Shown: positions 7,443-13,070 of the stretch, piece by piece
How the letters are laid out: every line of letters starts with the position of its first letter
Numbering within the stretch: position 1 is the first letter of the stretch
Assembly: GCA_007280315.1 (NCBI GenBank)
Contig: QYQC01000193.1
Coordinates: 1-13,070 of the forward strand
Origin: Betaproteobacteria bacterium
GTDB taxonomy: Bacteria; Pseudomonadota; Gammaproteobacteria; Burkholderiales; SG8-39
Length of the DNA stretch: 13,070 nucleotides
Direction of reading: 5' to 3'
Translations under genes and position numbers: made by a program
The notes under the pieces: model-generated
Databases searched by the model: none
What the model was told of the DNA's origin: nothing
What the model saw: only the letters and a program-made list of their open reading frames with translations

Positions 7443-8225
7443 ATGGCTGAACTCATTACCCGCAAGGAAAACGCCGTCGGCTGGGTCATTTTCTCCAACC
7501 CGGCGAAGCTCAATGCGGTTTCGCACGACATGTGGATGGCGCTGCCCGCTGCGATCGCCGCATTCGACGCCGATCCCGAAGTGCGCCTGATCGTCATCAC
7601 CGGTGATGGCGAAAAAGCGTTCATCTCCGGCGCCGACATCTCACAATTCGAGAAGGCGCGCGGCAGCGCCGAGGCGCAGGCGGTCTACAACCGCGCAGTC
7701 GTAGATGCATACGAAGCGCCGGTGCATTGCGGCAAGCCGGTAGTTGCCAGAATACGCGGCATCTGCATGGGCGGCGGTCTGGGGCTGGCCGCGGCATGCG
7801 ACGTACGCATTGCCGCCGACGATGCGGTGTTCCGCATGCCAGCCGGCCGCCTCGGGCTGGGATACAACTTTACCGGGATCAAGCGTTTCGCACAGTTGAT
7901 CGGAGCGGCGAACACGGCCGACATTTTCTTCTCCGCACGCAAATTCAACGCAGCCGACGCGCTTGGCATGGGCTTTGTCAACCGTGTGGTGCCGGCGGCG
8001 GAGCTCGATCGTGAGTTCGCTGCCTATTGCGAACTGATAGCAGAAAACGCGCCACTCACGCTGGCTGCGGCCAAATTCGCGCTGCGGCAGACGGGACTGG
8101 ACCCCGCGGCGCGCGATCTGGAACAGACTGCGCGCATGATCGAGCGCTGCTTCGACAGCGAGGACTACCGTGAAGGCCGGCGCGCCTTCATGGAAAAGCG
8201 CAAACCGAAATTCCAGGGAAAATAA
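7443..8225 (+). CDS. Crotonase-family protein lacking the hydratase glutamates; methylmalonyl-CoA decarboxylase-like
   Basis: A 260-residue crotonase-fold acyl-CoA enzyme. The oxyanion-hole segments are present: FISGADIS (60-67) and GICMGGGLGLAAACD (106-120). The two glutamates that add water in classical enoyl-CoA hydratases (Glu144 and Glu164 in the rat enzyme) fall on Gly114 and Ala134 here, so simple hydratase activity is unlikely. The stretch MPAGRLGLGYNFTGI (132-146) places Tyr141 where E. coli methylmalonyl-CoA decarboxylase (ScpB) has its active-site Tyr140. The C-terminus DSEDYREGRRAFMEKRKPKF also closely resembles ScpB as I recall it, although ScpB His66 is Ala64 here. A decarboxylase, isomerase or other CoA-ester reaction is possible. 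The ATG at 7443 has a good AAGGGAG (7432-7438). The gene is 97 bp after the CoA-transferase and converges with the stress-protein gene across 22 bp. Confidence 0.92.
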   Translation: MAELITRKENAVGWVIFSNPAKLNAVSHDMWMALPAAIAAFDADPEVRLIVITGDGEKAFISGADISQFEKARGSAEAQAVYNRAVVDAYEAPVHCGKPVVARIRGICMGGGLGLAAACDVRIAADDAVFRMPAGRLGLGYNFTGIKRFAQLIGAANTADIFFSARKFNAADALGMGFVNRVVPAAELDREFAAYCELIAENAPLTLAAAKFALRQTGLDPAARDLEQTARMIERCFDSEDYREGRRAFMEKRKPKFQGK

Positions 8226-8247
8226 TCACCCCTGCCGAGCGCGTTTC

Positions 8248-8691
8248 CTAGCGGCAGACCAGCACCGGGATTTTGCTGTGGGTCAGCACCTTCTGCGTCT
8301 CGCTGCCGAGCACCATTGCGGATAGACCGCGCCGGCCGTGCGAGGCCATCACGATCAGGTCGCATTTTTTCTTCTTCGCGGCATCGATAATGGCTGCGTA
8401 GGGGCTGTCGCTGACGGCGTGAAACACGTCGCACTTGACCTTTTCGACCTCCGCCTCGACTTCAATCAGCGACAGGCAGGTGCGCGCCTGTTTTGCCGCG
8501 TTCTCGGCCTTCGCCTTGGCCGATGGCGCGCGCAGGATATAGCCGTCGCCATAGTAGGTGGAGTTGTAGTCAGGCGCAGCATAAAAGCCGGTGATTCTGG
8601 CGCCCAGGGTCTTGGCCAGTTTGACCGCTTGTTTGACCGCTTTGGCTGAAAGCCTGGATCCGTCGGTTGGAACGAGGATGTGTTTAAACAT
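8248..8691 (-). CDS. Universal stress protein (UspA family), probably FNR-controlled
   Basis: A 147-residue cytoplasmic single-domain Usp protein. It begins MFKHILVPTDGSRLSAKAVKQA, the classic first strand and helix. It ends with ASHGRRGLSAMVLGSETQKVLTHSKIPVLVCR, which contains the ATP-binding pattern G-x2-G-x9-G-S except that the first glycine is alanine. The nucleotide-contact GS is intact, so ATP binding is plausible. Start: the frame opens 48 bp further upstream, but the ATG at 8691 has a strong AAAGGAGG (plus-strand 8696-8703) four bases ahead and matches the family N-terminus. A perfect FNR-type palindrome lies about 120 bp upstream, and Anr/FNR control of usp genes is known in Pseudomonas and E. 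coli. It is transcribed towards the crotonase gene and is downstream of the NYN gene on the same strand. Confidence 0.95.
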   Translation of the reverse strand: MFKHILVPTDGSRLSAKAVKQAVKLAKTLGARITGFYAAPDYNSTYYGDGYILRAPSAKAKAENAAKQARTCLSLIEVEAEVEKVKCDVFHAVSDSPYAAIIDAAKKKKCDLIVMASHGRRGLSAMVLGSETQKVLTHSKIPVLVCR

Positions 8692-8806
8692 GCCGCCTCC
8701 TTTCGCCTGGGTCGATCGGTGTAGCCGGGGTGGCGCCATCCAAACGATCCGCTCATGCGATTAAATCCGTTGCTCTATCAGCTTAGTTCAGCGGATCGTG
8801 CGCGGC

Positions 8807-8820
8807 TTGATCAAAATCAA
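8807..8820 (-). promoter_or_regulatory. Perfect FNR/Anr operator upstream of the universal stress protein
   Basis: TTGAT-CAAA-ATCAA is a 10/10 match to the palindromic FNR/Anr half-sites with the correct 4-bp spacer. It lies 37 bp beyond the NYN stop codon and about 116 bp upstream of the Usp start (8691), so it points at Usp. For a class II site at -41.5 on the minus strand the start would be near 8772. A -10-like TAAGCT occurs at 8785-8780, within one base of the expected spacing. Low-oxygen induction is inferred from family knowledge. Confidence 0.75.
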
Positions 8821-8822
8821 CG

Positions 8823-8838
8823 CTGGCAACGATGCCAG
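8823..8838 (-). terminator. Possible terminator hairpin after the NYN-LOTUS gene
   Basis: A perfect 6-bp stem (CTGGCA / TGCCAG) with a 4-nt loop starts 18 nt after the NYN stop codon on the minus strand. It is followed by CGTTGATTTTG, a weak T-rich tail that runs into the FNR site. It would separate NYN transcription from the Usp promoter. The stem is short. Confidence 0.3.
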
Positions 8839-8856
8839 GCCGAGGCAACGCGGCGG

Positions 8857-9675
8857 CTAGTCGTCAGTGCTGACGCTGCGAATGGTGACGCCGCCGGATT
8901 TTTCGTCGTGCGCGAGTTTTAGCAGTTTCCGCGACTCGGCTTCGTCCAGCAGATTGCCGAAGGAGCGAAAGCCGTAAAACGCCTCGTTGAAACCGGGATT
9001 GCGCCGCTTCAGCGCCTGTTTCACCATGGAACCCCAGATCTTCTCCTCCTCGCCGCGCTCGGTGATGAGGGCCTCGATGGTTTCCATGACAATGTCCAGC
9101 GCCTCCTGCTTCTTGTCGTTTTCCTGCTGCGGCGCGCCCTTCGCTGCGGCGCCGGGGGCAGCTTTTGGCGCGGGTTTCCGGCGCGATTGTTTTTTTGCTT
9201 TTTCCCGCGCCAGATCGTCGTAGTAGATGAATTCGTCGCAGTTGGCGATCAGCAGATCCGACGTTGAATTCTTCACGCCGACGCCGATTACGGTCTTGTT
9301 GTTCTCGCGCAGCTTGGATACCAGCGGCGAGAAATCGGAGTCGCCGCTGATGATGACGAAGGTGTCGACGTGCGCCTTGGTGTAGCACAGGTCCAGGGCG
9401 TCGACTACCATGCGAATGTCGGCCGAGTTCTTGCCCGATTGGCGCAGGTGCGGGATTTCGATCAGTTCGAACGCCGCCTCGTGCATCGGCGCTTTGAACT
9501 CGCGGTAACGCTCCCAGTCGCAGTAGGCTTTCTTGACCACGATGCTGCCTTTGAGCAGCAATCGCTCCAGCACCTTGTTGATGTCGAACTTGTCGTACTT
9601 GGATTCGCGTACCCCGAGCGCGACGTTTTCAAAATCGCAAAACAGGGCCATGTTGGTGTCGGCGGCTGCGCTCAT
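8857..9675 (-). CDS. NYN-domain (PIN-like) putative ribonuclease with C-terminal OST-HTH/LOTUS domain
   Basis: A 272-residue protein. Residues about 8-155 form a NYN/LabA-type PIN-like nuclease domain: ALFCDFENV (Asp14), NSADIRMVVDAL (Asp86) and IISGDSDFSPLVSKLRE (Asp112, Asp114) give a full acidic metal site. A low-complexity basic linker at about 156-188 (KKQSRRKPAPKAAPGAAAKGAPQQ) joins a C-terminal region, about 189-268 (ALDIVMETIEALITERGEEEKIWGSMVKQALKRRNPGFNEAFYGFRSFGNLLDEA...), with the OST-HTH/LOTUS pattern, a proposed RNA-binding winged helix. Combined NYN-LOTUS architecture suggests RNA processing or decay. Start: the ATG at 9675 has GGAGA (9685-9681) ahead; a longer frame to 9789 would cross the promoter region and overlap the binding-protein gene. 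It is divergent from the transporter genes. The RNA target is unknown. Confidence 0.92.
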   Translation of the reverse strand: MSAAADTNMALFCDFENVALGVRESKYDKFDINKVLERLLLKGSIVVKKAYCDWERYREFKAPMHEAAFELIEIPHLRQSGKNSADIRMVVDALDLCYTKAHVDTFVIISGDSDFSPLVSKLRENNKTVIGVGVKNSTSDLLIANCDEFIYYDDLAREKAKKQSRRKPAPKAAPGAAAKGAPQQENDKKQEALDIVMETIEALITERGEEEKIWGSMVKQALKRRNPGFNEAFYGFRSFGNLLDEAESRKLLKLAHDEKSGGVTIRSVSTDD

Positions 9676-9703
9676 GCGGATCTCCGGTTTTGCGTCATAA
9701 CGG

Positions 9704-9709
9704 ATTATA
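9704..9709 (-). promoter_or_regulatory. -10 element for the NYN-LOTUS gene
   Basis: A perfect TATAAT on the minus strand gives a predicted start near 9697 and a leader of about 22 nt before the ATG at 9675. The -35 region 17 bp upstream (CGCACA) is weak, so an activator may help or expression may be modest. Confidence 0.45.
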
Positions 9710-9741
9710 GGCTCGGGCAGGATGCATGTGCGCGCTTGGCA

Positions 9742-9747
9742 TATAAT
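9742..9747 (+). promoter_or_regulatory. -10 element for the ABC transporter operon
   Basis: A perfect TATAAT on the plus strand, with a predicted start near 9754 and a leader of about 38 nt before the ATG at 9792. The -35 position (AGGATG, 9719-9724) is poor, which suggests activator dependence. It lies only 33 bp from the opposite-facing TATAAT of the NYN gene. Confidence 0.5.
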
Positions 9748-9791
9748 TGGACCTGCACTTCCATCAATGCGTACTTCCGGAGCAATCAACC

Positions 9792-10958
9792 ATGAACTTC
9801 AAGCGTAATGCCATTGTTTCCCTGATTGGTTTGAGCCTGGTGGTGGCGGCGGGGGTTGCCGGCGCCAAGCAGACGGTCAAACTCGTATTCATCGGCCCGC
9901 TCACCGGCGGCGTTTCGGCCAACGGAATAGGCGGCCGCAATTCGGCCGACCTGGCGGTCCGTCTCAGAAACGAGGACCCCAAAGCCAAATACAGCTACGA
10001 ACTCGTCAGCTACGACGATGAGTGCAAACCGAACATTGCGGTGCAGGTGGCGACCAAGGCGGCGGCTGACAATTCGATCATCGCCGGTGTGACGCACTAT
10101 TGCTCGGTGACGGCGGTCGCGACCGTGGACACCTATCACAAGTTCGGCCTGCCGGTGGTGGTCTGGGGCGCGGTGCTGCCTTCGATCACTTACGGCAATA
10201 AATATGCCGAAATTCACCGCGTCAACGGCACCATGATCAACCAGAACGAAGTCGCGGCGAAGTTCATGACCGGCATGAAATTCAAGAGGTGGGTGATCAT
10301 TCACGACACCACCGACTACGGCAAAGGCCACAATCAGTATTTCAGCGAATATCTTAAAAAGGCCGGCGGCCAGATTGTCGGCACCTTTGGCGTAACGGCC
10401 GATCAGCAGGACTTCACCACCGAACTTACCAAGGCGAAGGAACTCAAACCCGACGTGATCTACTTCGGGGGGCTCACGCCCCTGGGCGTGCGCATCCGCT
10501 CGCAAATGGAGAAACTGGGCGTCAACGCCGTATTCGAGGGCACCTCGGGAATCAAGTCGGATGCATTCGCTGATGGCCTGGGCAAGCAGCTCGCCGAAGG
10601 TTCGCTCTCCTTTATCGAAGGCGCGCCGTGGGAGAAACTGCCCGGCGGTCTGTTCTTTGCCGGCAAGTACACGCTGCAAAAATACAACGAGCCGCCCGAG
10701 GCCTATGGCCCGTTCGCCTTTGCCGCCGCCAACCTGATACTTGATGCCATCGAGAAAGTCGGACCCAACCGCAAGAAGGTGACGGCAGAACTTGGCAAAA
10801 CCAAGGACAAAGACTCGATCGTCGGCAAGGTCACCTTCGATGACCACGGACAGAACATCGTGTCGCTGATCACCAAGTACGTAGTGCAGGACGGCAAATG
10901 GGTGGTGTGGGAGGACAGCGAGTACGGTTCCGGCAAGCGCAAGCTGAAAGGGCAGTAG
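9792..10958 (+). CDS. Periplasmic substrate-binding protein of a HAAT (branched-chain amino acid-type) ABC transporter
   Basis: A 388-residue secreted type I solute-binding protein (LivJ/LivK family). A signal peptide is visible: MNFKRN basic start, hydrophobic core, and likely cleavage after AGA (Ala25). The mature part follows the family: VKLVFIGPLTGGVSANGIGGRNSADLAV, YDDECKP, AGVTHYCSVTA, DYGKGHNQYFSEYLKKAG, and ADQQDFTTELTKAKELKPDVIYFGG. Cys78 and Cys104 have almost the LivJ disulfide spacing. At the LivJ ligand-contact loop (reading AAT there, as I recall) this protein has Gly126-Ala127-Val128, so the threonine contact to an amino acid is lost; the ligand may not be leucine, isoleucine or valine. 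The ATG at 9792 has GGAG (9779-9782) at 9 nt; upstream codons lie in the promoter. It is the first gene of the transport operon, 179 bp before the permeases and separated from them by strong hairpins. Confidence 0.93.
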   Translation: MNFKRNAIVSLIGLSLVVAAGVAGAKQTVKLVFIGPLTGGVSANGIGGRNSADLAVRLRNEDPKAKYSYELVSYDDECKPNIAVQVATKAAADNSIIAGVTHYCSVTAVATVDTYHKFGLPVVVWGAVLPSITYGNKYAEIHRVNGTMINQNEVAAKFMTGMKFKRWVIIHDTTDYGKGHNQYFSEYLKKAGGQIVGTFGVTADQQDFTTELTKAKELKPDVIYFGGLTPLGVRIRSQMEKLGVNAVFEGTSGIKSDAFADGLGKQLAEGSLSFIEGAPWEKLPGGLFFAGKYTLQKYNEPPEAYGPFAFAAANLILDAIEKVGPNRKKVTAELGKTKDKDSIVGKVTFDDHGQNIVSLITKYVVQDGKWVVWEDSEYGSGKRKLKGQ

Positions 10959-10986
10959 GCATTAGAATTCTGCGGCGGTCTATCTT

Positions 10987-11062
10987 GCGCGGACGGCGGC
11001 CCGTCCGCGCGGATCCTCGATTGCGCGCGGATGAAAAGCACATCCGCGCGCAATCGAGGATC
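10987..11062. repeat. Composite inverted repeat: 10-bp stem plus 22-bp perfect stem between binding protein and permease
   Basis: Two perfect palindromes lie side by side. The first pairs 10987-10996 with 11001-11010 (GCGCGGACGG and its complement) across a 4-nt loop. The second pairs 11012-11033 with 11041-11062, a 22-bp perfect stem with a 7-nt AAAAGCA loop. Both contain GCGCGGA-type cores, and GCGCGGAT recurs at 11007-11014 and 11025-11032, so alternative folds exist. No T-run follows, so it is not a standard terminator. It may stabilise the binding-protein mRNA end and reduce permease expression, as REP-like hairpins do in other binding-protein operons, or be a dispersed REP/BIME-type element. 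Confidence 0.85.
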
Positions 11063-11100
11063 TCGACGAAAAACCAACCCTATCCACACCCGCCTTTAAC

Positions 11101-11120
11101 CTTAGCGCGCGGCGCGCAAG
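11101..11120 (+). other. Short hairpin just before the LivH start
   Basis: CTT-A-GCGCG pairs with CGCGC-AAG (3 + 5 bp, one bulged A, 3-nt loop), ending 17 nt before the ATG at 11138. No Shine-Dalgarno is visible in between. It could dampen translation initiation. The region is very GC-rich, so chance is possible. Confidence 0.3.
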
Positions 11121-11137
11121 GTGTTTAGTTCGCTTTC

Positions 11138-12073
11138 ATGACTCTCGGCCTTCTCAGCCAGTACATCTTCAACGGTTTGATGCTGGGCATGATCTACGCC
11201 ATGGTGGCGGTCGGATTCACGCTGTTCTTCGGCGTACTCGACGTAATCAAGTTCTCCCACGGCGACGTGCTGATGGTGGGCGCCTTCACCGGGCTCGCCA
11301 CCTACCTTGGCCTGCAGGCGCTGGGCATTGACTCGGTCGTGGTGCAACTGCTGGTGATGACCCTGGTCGCGACGCTATCGATGGCGCTGCTGGGCGCGGT
11401 CATCGCGAAATATCTGGTGTTGCCGCTGCGCCTGGCGCCGCCGCTCAACACGCTGTTGATCACGCTGATGCTGGGCACCGTGTTGCGCGAGTCGGTGCGT
11501 CTGTTCTATCCGCAGGGTTCCAACCCGAAACCGTTCCCGCGACTTCTGCCGACGGACTCGATCAGTTTCGGCAGCTTCACCCTGCGCGCCGACAGCATGA
11601 TTCTGCTGCTTGCGGGGCTCGCTGCAATCATGGCGGTGCACTTGCTGATCAACCGTACCAAACTCGGCCTGGCGATCCGAGCCGTGGCGCAGGACGCGGA
11701 TACGGCGCGCATCATGGGCATCAATTTCGAGTTCATCGTGTTGCTCACGTTCGCCATCGGCTCGGGCATGGCGGCGCTGGGTGGGCTGATGAACGGCCTG
11801 TACTACAATGAAATCAATTTCGGCATCGGCCTGCTACTCGGCGTGATCGGATTTTCCGCGGCGGTGGTCGGCGGCCTGGGCAATATCTACGGCGCCATCC
11901 TCGGGGGCTTCCTGTTTTCGGCGCTGCAAAGCGTCGGCGCCGTGGCACTGCCGGCGTTGTTCCCCGGCACCTCTACCGCCTACAAGGACGTGTTTGCGTT
12001 CGCCGTGGTCATCATTTTCATGGCCTGGCGGCCCACCGGTCTGATCGCCGAGAAGAAAAGCGAGCGCGTGTGA
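11138..12073 (+). CDS. livH: HAAT ABC transporter permease, LivH type
   Basis: An inner-membrane permease of 311 residues, the normal LivH length. It has the family opening (GLLSQYIFNGLMLGMIYAMVAVGFTLFFGVLDVIKFSHGD) and about eight hydrophobic segments. The cytoplasmic ATPase-contact loop TKLGLAIRAVAQDADTARIMGIN (about residues 171-193) matches the EAA-like loop of this family. The conserved GLLLGVIGFSAAVVGGLGNIYGAILGG follows, then a C-terminal FMAWRPTGLIAEK. With LivM it should form the membrane channel served by the upstream binding protein. No good Shine-Dalgarno precedes the ATG at 11138, and a small hairpin sits just upstream, so translation may be weak. The stop overlaps the livM start by 4 nt. 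The symbol reflects family position only; the substrate need not be a branched-chain amino acid. Confidence 0.95.
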   Translation: MTLGLLSQYIFNGLMLGMIYAMVAVGFTLFFGVLDVIKFSHGDVLMVGAFTGLATYLGLQALGIDSVVVQLLVMTLVATLSMALLGAVIAKYLVLPLRLAPPLNTLLITLMLGTVLRESVRLFYPQGSNPKPFPRLLPTDSISFGSFTLRADSMILLLAGLAAIMAVHLLINRTKLGLAIRAVAQDADTARIMGINFEFIVLLTFAIGSGMAALGGLMNGLYYNEINFGIGLLLGVIGFSAAVVGGLGNIYGAILGGFLFSALQSVGAVALPALFPGTSTAYKDVFAFAVVIIFMAWRPTGLIAEKKSERV

Positions 12074-13070
12074 GGCGTCTGTTCGATTCCGTTTCCGCCT
12101 TTCCCGCGCTTGCCAGCATGGCCGGCATCACCCTGTTCGCGGTGCTGTTCCTGCATGCGGAAACGCAGGAAGAAGTCATGGGTCTGACGCTGGGAGCCGT
12201 CGTCGCGTTGCTGCTGCTCGCCCGCTTCGGCTGGAATGCACTTGCGGCAGGCTCGTTCGCGGGCAATAGCCGCCCGGGGCAGGCGGCGGTGCTCCTCGGC
12301 GTGCTGATCATCACCGCCGTGTTCCACGATCAGCATTTTCCGCTGCTGATGCTGGCTTCGGTGCTGCTCTATATCGTGGTTTGCCTGGGATTGAACATTC
12401 AGTTCGGCTATGCAGGTGTGGTCAATTTTGCCGGCGCGGCGTTCTTCGGCATCGGCTGCTACACCGCGGCGGTGCTGACCAGCCATACCGGCGTGCCGCA
12501 CCTGTTGGTGGTGCTCATCGGGGGCTTGATGGCAGCAGGCATCGGCTCGCTGCTGCTGCTGCCGGTACTGCGAACTTCCGGTCACTATGCTGCGCTGATC
12601 ACCATCGCCTTCAGCATCTTGTTCCGCGTATTTCTCGAAGTGAACGATACGCTCGGCGGCCCGCAGGGAATGAAGATACAGGGGATGGAGATCCTCGGCT
12701 GGAAACTGAACGACAGCCTGCAGCTGGGCGAAACCGAGATTTCGTTTTACGCGAATTACGTATTGCTCGCGCTGGTCATGGCTGCGGTCGCGTTCATGCT
12801 GGTGCGGCGGCTGGAGCGCTCGTGGATCGGCCTTGCGCTTGACGCGGTGCGGCTGGACGAGACTGCATGCGCCGCCTTCGGCATCAATGTGGCACGCTGG
12901 AAAATCACCGCTTTTACCCTGGGCAATTTCCTCGCCGGCATGGCGGGTGCGGTCTACGCGATGATGACCGGCTTCGTCGCGCCGAATGCATTTACCTTTG
13001 GCGATTCGCTGATTCTGGTGTCCATCGTGATTCTGGGGGGGCTGGGCAATCCCTGGGGCCTGACCGTGGC
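12070..13070 (+). CDS. livM: HAAT ABC transporter permease, LivM type, 3' end beyond the window
   Basis: An open frame runs from a GTG at 12070 to the window end (about 333 codons) with no stop. The GTG overlaps the livH TGA in GTGA, a classic translational-coupling arrangement; an in-frame ATG at 12118 is the alternative start. The product is a hydrophobic LivM permease. The N-terminal region has several membrane segments, then LGLNIQFGYAGVVNFAGAAFFGIGCYTAA, HYAALITIAFSILFR, NDTLGGPQGM, the cytoplasmic loop SWIGLALDAVRLDETACAAFGINVARWK, and the conserved late segment NFLAGMAGAVYAMMTGFVAPNAFTF...VILGGLGNPWG. It pairs with LivH to form the transmembrane channel. Only the C-terminal end is missing. 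ATPase genes are expected next but are not visible. Confidence 0.93.
   Translation, partial: MRRLFDSVSAFPALASMAGITLFAVLFLHAETQEEVMGLTLGAVVALLLLARFGWNALAAGSFAGNSRPGQAAVLLGVLIITAVFHDQHFPLLMLASVLLYIVVCLGLNIQFGYAGVVNFAGAAFFGIGCYTAAVLTSHTGVPHLLVVLIGGLMAAGIGSLLLLPVLRTSGHYAALITIAFSILFRVFLEVNDTLGGPQGMKIQGMEILGWKLNDSLQLGETEISFYANYVLLALVMAAVAFMLVRRLERSWIGLALDAVRLDETACAAFGINVARWKITAFTLGNFLAGMAGAVYAMMTGFVAPNAFTFGDSLILVSIVILGGLGNPWGLTV

Noticed and set aside
8692..8739. Sixteen-residue N-terminal extension of the universal stress protein
   Set aside because: The strong AAAGGAGG just ahead of the ATG at 8691 and the family N-terminus MFKHILVPTDGS fix the later start.
9676..9789. Upstream extension of the NYN-LOTUS frame
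   Set aside because: It would run through both promoter elements and add residues before the conserved ALFCDFEN strand. The ATG at 9675 has a ribosome-binding site.
9786..10847. A 353-codon open frame on the minus strand opposite the binding-protein gene
   Set aside because: It is antisense to a clear secreted binding protein with signal peptide and family motifs, and no domain is visible in it.

Overview
This 13 kb stretch is GC-rich and gene-dense. It reads like the chromosome of a free-living betaproteobacterium, probably a facultative anaerobe. The evidence is Proteobacteria-type ArfB, a family III CoA-transferase and crotonase of the kind common in Burkholderiales, Rhodocyclales and Nitrosomonadales, a branched-chain-amino-acid-type (HAAT) ABC transporter, and two FNR/Anr-type operators (TTGA-N6-TCAA). 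The genus cannot be named from this window. There are no rRNA or tRNA genes, no CRISPR array, no insertion sequence and no phage genes.

Layout. (1) 1-3317, plus strand: the 3' part of a pyruvate phosphate dikinase gene (ppdK), then a small GIY-YIG nuclease-like gene and the ribosome-rescue factor arfB, with 25 bp between each. (2) 3318-4253: an FNR-like site at the right distance ahead of an orphan response regulator that has a winged-helix-like N-terminus and a C-terminal receiver. (3) 4254-8225, plus strand: a thiamine-diphosphate enzyme related to acetolactate synthase, a family III CoA-transferase and a crotonase. Together they look like a small organic-acid or acyl-CoA catabolic cluster. 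(4) 8226-9675, minus strand: a universal stress protein with a perfect FNR box upstream, and a NYN-nuclease/LOTUS protein. (5) 9676-13070, plus strand: a divergent promoter region, a periplasmic HAAT substrate-binding protein, a strong composite inverted repeat, and two permeases (LivH, then LivM, which runs off the window end). The ATPase genes (livG/livF type) probably lie beyond the right edge.

How the genes may work together. The transporter could import a small carboxylate or amino acid. The CoA-transferase could activate it, and the thiamine enzyme and the atypical crotonase could process it. This is inferred from proximity only. The crotonase lacks both classical hydratase glutamates and resembles methylmalonyl-CoA decarboxylase. 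The binding protein has the LivJ-like cysteine pair but seems to have lost one amino-acid-contact residue. Both features argue against the default names 'enoyl-CoA hydratase' and 'leucine-binding protein'. The two FNR-type sites suggest that the stress protein and the orphan regulator respond together to low oxygen. I see no dramatic new system. The most useful leads are these two operators, the non-canonical crotonase, the composite inverted repeat and the enlarged PPDK linker.
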